From NCBI GenBank assembly GCA_020636775.1, contig JACJXF010000012.1, forward strand, positions 9,935-73,934: a stretch of 64,000 nt of DNA, read 5' to 3'. Made by a program: the position numbers and the translations under genes. Numbering within the stretch: the first letter of the stretch is position 1; every line of letters starts with the position of its first letter. The notes under the pieces were generated by a model. It saw only the letters and a program-made list of their open reading frames with translations, ran no database searches and was not told the origin of the DNA. Below are positions 61,082 through 64,000 of this stretch, in pieces. This stretch comes from Bacteroidales bacterium. Lineage in GTDB: Bacteria > Bacteroidota > Bacteroidia > Bacteroidales > GCA-2748055.

Positions 61082-62971
61082 TTACTTATAAACAACTTTT
61101 TCAGATCCAATGACTTTTCCGGAGCTCTTATCTGTAATCCTTATCAGATAGTTTCCTTTGCTGACCCTGGCCCCGTTCACATCGGAAGCATTCCATGAAG
61201 TTGATCCGCTGAAGCTGCTTCTGTAAACTTCTTTCCCCTGAATATTATAAATACTCAGGTAGGTTTCATTAATTCCCCCTGTTTCAATTTTCAGTGATTC
61301 AGAAAAAGGATTGGGGTAAATTTTTCCCCTGAAAGAATTGTTTTTTACAGAAAGGGTTGAGCCTGCTTCATCAGTATAATTATCTGTTGCCAGAGCAGTG
61401 TATTTAGTAAACTCTATACCATTTCCTGTTCCAAGGTCACGGCTGTATTGCATATCTGTCGCATTATTCCAGTGCTCGTACACGCCCTGACTTGTCATAA
61501 AGGTTCCGTCACCTTCGGGATCGTACTTTATTCCGCTTGGCCAGTTAGCCGGATCGGCAGCCTGTTGCAGATAATCGTCAACACCTGCCATGTAAGGGTA
61601 TTTCTGATTCGTTGGTTTGGATGCATATTCAGTAAGAAGAAAATCATAACATACTGATTCAATGGCAAGTGGGTCCTGTGACAGGAATAGGGAAGAAGGA
61701 TAATCACCATTAAAAGGTGCCATCTGCCATTTTTCCAGATAACCTTCCCAGCTTCTGCCTGCCCATATACCATCAATAATATAAATAAGCGTTTTTCCAC
61801 CCAGTTCTTTATGACCGATATAGTCTACCAGATGCCTGTAGGTATGCATATCCCCAACGCGGTCGGGATAATAGGGATGCATGTAATATGCAGATTGTGT
61901 TTCAGGAGTATTTCCGTTCTCAGGTTTGTCACTTAAAATGGAGCCCTGATGGTTTTTAGCAGCCAGAGTTATTCCGGCCGAATCGTGAGTTTTCAGACAG
62001 GGAATATTAATAAAATAGGTGGCATTCACATAATGCCGTGGAAGAGATGCTGTACTGATTCCATCAGAGAATTGCATAAGCTGAGTGGAGGAGGGGACAG
62101 TCTTTTCCCTTCCACTTCCGCCATTTCCATCAACATAATGAACATTGGGATAAACAGCGTGGCATTTATTATAGTATTCGTCTCTGAATTTACGGTAATT
62201 ATCGCCCAACCATATATCGGATTGGGGAACTCCCAAAACATCAACAAGCTGATGAAGGATAGCGATAAGCATCTGAGGTGTGGCATCCATGCGGGTAGGA
62301 CCGGCGGTATTGCAGCAGGAGTTAGTAAGATTAATCTTTATTGCGAACTTCTCCCCCGGGGTATAGCCTACATTGCCTCTTCCATGATTATTATTAAAAT
62401 ATTTAAAGATATTATCCCAGGCTTCTTTAATATCAGCCCGGCCACCAACACGGCGAATTCCGGAGGTTAGCATGGAATCAAGGATTTCCTGGTTACAGTT
62501 CTTATCAAGAGCCCAGTAATCATTCCAGTTATTATCGGATGGAGCCGGCATACTTGCGTTAGTTACATCCTGGTTATATACCCAGACTACACGGCCCGGG
62601 AAAATACCCTTTGCTTCACCAATAGGTGCATTTGCCTGAAAATAACTGGCGTCAACCAGGTTCATCTGAGCGGTTTCCTTATTGCTGCTGAATGAAAACA
62701 GGGTAACAGCAACCAGTAAGGCTGCAATGGTAAATCTTGAATGAAGAAGACTCCGGTTTTCTTTTTTAAAAATATAAACCGTCGATAGGAGTCCTATCAG
62801 ATAAACAATGAACGCCGACATAACAGGAGCAGTAGCTCTCATGCAGGGATAAGTTGCCCTGCTTGGCTTTGGAATAACACGTACCAGAAACCACACAAGT
62901 GAAGATATTCCGAGAAAGAAAAAAACAATTTTGGTTTTCTTAAGGGACGTGAATTTTGTAAAAATTTTCAT
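61082..62971 (-). CDS. DUF362 protein with N-terminal membrane helices and a T9SS tail
   Basis: A 629-residue protein. Residues 1-100 hold three hydrophobic helices (~15-33, ~48-68, ~80-95) with the Cys-containing motif PSRATYPCMRATAP between helices one and two. Residues ~125-500 resemble the DUF362 domain: IRRVGGRADIKEAWDNIF, FAIKINLTNSCCN, YFINIPCLKTHDSAGITLAAKNHQG and SQDPLAIESVCYDFLL. The end (~545-629) is a T9SS sorting domain with GKIYPNPFSESLKI and SEKVVYK. DUF362 proteins are often linked to iron-sulfur proteins, but no ferredoxin cluster motif is seen. The combination of three membrane helices with a T9SS tail is contradictory for a secreted protein, unless helix three is a cleaved signal. 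The function is unknown. Confidence 0.78.
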   Translation of the reverse strand: MKIFTKFTSLKKTKIVFFFLGISSLVWFLVRVIPKPSRATYPCMRATAPVMSAFIVYLIGLLSTVYIFKKENRSLLHSRFTIAALLVAVTLFSFSSNKETAQMNLVDASYFQANAPIGEAKGIFPGRVVWVYNQDVTNASMPAPSDNNWNDYWALDKNCNQEILDSMLTSGIRRVGGRADIKEAWDNIFKYFNNNHGRGNVGYTPGEKFAIKINLTNSCCNTAGPTRMDATPQMLIAILHQLVDVLGVPQSDIWLGDNYRKFRDEYYNKCHAVYPNVHYVDGNGGSGREKTVPSSTQLMQFSDGISTASLPRHYVNATYFINIPCLKTHDSAGITLAAKNHQGSILSDKPENGNTPETQSAYYMHPYYPDRVGDMHTYRHLVDYIGHKELGGKTLIYIIDGIWAGRSWEGYLEKWQMAPFNGDYPSSLFLSQDPLAIESVCYDFLLTEYASKPTNQKYPYMAGVDDYLQQAADPANWPSGIKYDPEGDGTFMTSQGVYEHWNNATDMQYSRDLGTGNGIEFTKYTALATDNYTDEAGSTLSVKNNSFRGKIYPNPFSESLKIETGGINETYLSIYNIQGKEVYRSSFSGSTSWNASDVNGARVSKGNYLIRITDKSSGKVIGSEKVVYK

Positions 62972-63345
62972 TTGTTCAATATTTCAGTTGTTAATTTGAA
63001 GAATTCTTGATATTGGAAGACAAAAAATTTCCGGCAATAAAATACGGATTATATCAGCCTAATACAAGTTCACTAACCAAAAAAATATTAATTATGAAAA
63101 TTCGAATGAATAACACTGTTTTTAATAATAATGTAGGTCAATACTAATATTTTCCTCTTCCAGACATTCTTCATAAAAGGTGATTCGAAAATTAATAATT
63201 AATAATCGCTTAGTCTTAACATTTTTTAACTAAAAAACCTGTATATTTCGCTAAAATCAAGTGTTCTATAAGGGATAAAATTTTGATAGCTTTCAATTTT
63301 TAGTCAATTTTGTGACGAAATTTTTGACCTTATAAATCTTTAATC
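62972..63345. other. AT-rich divergent spacer before moxR
   Basis: A 374-base spacer between divergent genes. Apart from the moxR promoter candidate at 63282-63312 it holds only AT-rich sequence, with one short tandem (aattaataattaataat near 63195) and no coding frame above 20 codons that could be supported. Confidence 0.55.
63282..63312 (+). promoter_or_regulatory. Candidate promoter of moxR
   Basis: TTTG (63282-63285), a 19-base spacer and CAATTTTG (63305-63312) match TTTG-N19-TAnnTTTG with one mismatch. The predicted leader is about 27 bases. Confidence 0.6.
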
Positions 63346-64000
63346 ATGAACGAAACTGTAAATATTAAGGAACTGAACGAGAAAATCAGGAAAGAGAGTG
63401 AATTTGTTGACCTGATTACACTTGAGATGCAAAAAGTAATTATCGGGCAGAAGCATCTGATGGAGGGCCTGCTTATTGGCTTGCTTTCAGACGGGCACAT
63501 TTTACTTGAAGGAGTACCCGGACTTGCAAAGACACTCGCGGTAAAAACCCTTGCGGATACCATCGATGCACGTTTCAGCAGAATTCAGTTTACGCCGGAT
63601 CTCCTTCCGGCCGATTTAACCGGAACAATGATTTACAGTCAGAAAAAGGAAGAATTCATTGTTAAAAAGGGTCCGGTTTTTGCCAATTTTATTCTGGCTG
63701 ATGAAATTAACCGTTCTCCGGCAAAAGTGCAAAGTGCTTTGCTTGAGGCTATGCAGGAAAAGCAGGTAACCATTGGGGAACATTCATTCCCTCTCGAAAG
63801 CCCGTTTCTTGTGCTGGCAACCCAGAACCCTATTGAACAGGAAGGGACATATCCGCTTCCTGAGGCGCAGGTCGACAGGTTTATGTTAAAAGTAATCATT
63901 GGATATCCATTAAGGGAGGAAGAGAGAAGTATCATACGGGAAAATACCGGCAAGGAATTTCCGGCGGTTAATAAAATTCTCAAACCTGCCGATATACTTA
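63346..64000 (+). CDS. MoxR-family AAA+ ATPase (3' partial)
   Basis: The first 218 codons of a MoxR AAA+ chaperone that runs off the right edge. It begins MNETVNIKELNEKIRKESEF. Walker A is GVPGLAKT (~63-70), the MoxR variant with Leu-Ala before Lys. Walker B is ILADEINRSPAKVQSALLEAMQE (split, ~116-138), followed by the sensor ATQNPIEQEGTYPLPEAQVDR (~161-181). MoxR proteins assist maturation of von Willebrand factor type A partners. In Bacteroidetes they head moxR-DUF58-batABCDE operons, so these are expected beyond the window. Divergent from the DUF362 gene. Confidence 0.94.
   Translation, partial: MNETVNIKELNEKIRKESEFVDLITLEMQKVIIGQKHLMEGLLIGLLSDGHILLEGVPGLAKTLAVKTLADTIDARFSRIQFTPDLLPADLTGTMIYSQKKEEFIVKKGPVFANFILADEINRSPAKVQSALLEAMQEKQVTIGEHSFPLESPFLVLATQNPIEQEGTYPLPEAQVDRFMLKVIIGYPLREEERSIIRENTGKEFPAVNKILKPADIL

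Noticed and set aside
61949..62470. 173-codon plus-strand frame
   Set aside because: Antisense to the DUF362 domain; no independent support.

Overview
The window is ordinary chromosome of a member of the Bacteroidota, most likely class Bacteroidia (Bacteroidales/Marinilabiliales-like). The evidence is: tandem SusC/SusD pairs; five proteins with C-terminal type IX secretion (T9SS) sorting domains; promoters of the TTTG-N19..21-TAnnTTTG type; AT-rich leaders with no Shine-Dalgarno sequence; a DUF4465 (BtuH-type) B12 lipoprotein; and an rpsF-rpsR-rplI cluster without ssb. No rRNA, tRNA, CRISPR array, insertion sequence or prophage was seen. The window cuts an LptD-type outer-membrane gene at the left edge and a MoxR ATPase gene at the right edge.

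Layout. 1-9.5 kb: partial lptD, ridA, the ribosomal cluster rpsF-rpsR-rplI (minus), a secreted protein with two TonB C-terminal domains (minus), dnaX, icd and ferritin. 9.6-13.1 kb: a 1173-residue secreted BNR/sortilin-like propeller with a T9SS tail. 13.3-16.6 kb: secA. 17-30.2 kb: one co-directional six-gene block, FAS1 lipoprotein-SusC-SusD followed by FAS1 lipoprotein-SusC-SusD, closed by a strong terminator. 30.2-31 kb: a 740-base gene-free spacer. 31-40.3 kb (minus): a CBM9-like T9SS protein, dapA, a DUF6913-like protein, ligA, a GH16 glucanase, a tiny membrane protein and an MscS channel. 40.5-42.7 kb: a dicarboxylate symporter and an NAD-dependent epimerase-like protein.

43-49.5 kb is the most coherent system. 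A cobalamin riboswitch behind a near-consensus promoter precedes a BtuH-like surface lipoprotein, a secreted lysyl-endopeptidase-like protease, BtuF, a 90-residue helical protein, BtuC, BtuD and a small membrane protein. This is a vitamin B12 capture and inner-membrane import operon with three unexplained passengers. No BtuB receptor lies in the window.

49.5-64 kb: a glycosyltransferase, a candidate short transcript ending in a perfect terminator ahead of argS, argS, ffh-folD (minus), a tight operon TPR protein / ComA-like phosphosulfolactate synthase / aroE / acyl-ACP thioesterase, truA (convergent, overlapping by 8 bp), a Reg_prop propeller lipoprotein, a DUF362 protein with N-terminal membrane helices and a T9SS tail, and the start of moxR.

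The main leads are the protease and small genes inside the B12 operon, the enzyme-free double FAS1-SusCD block, the candidate RNA upstream of argS, the inverted repeat inside the ffh promoter, and the contradictory topology of the DUF362/T9SS protein.
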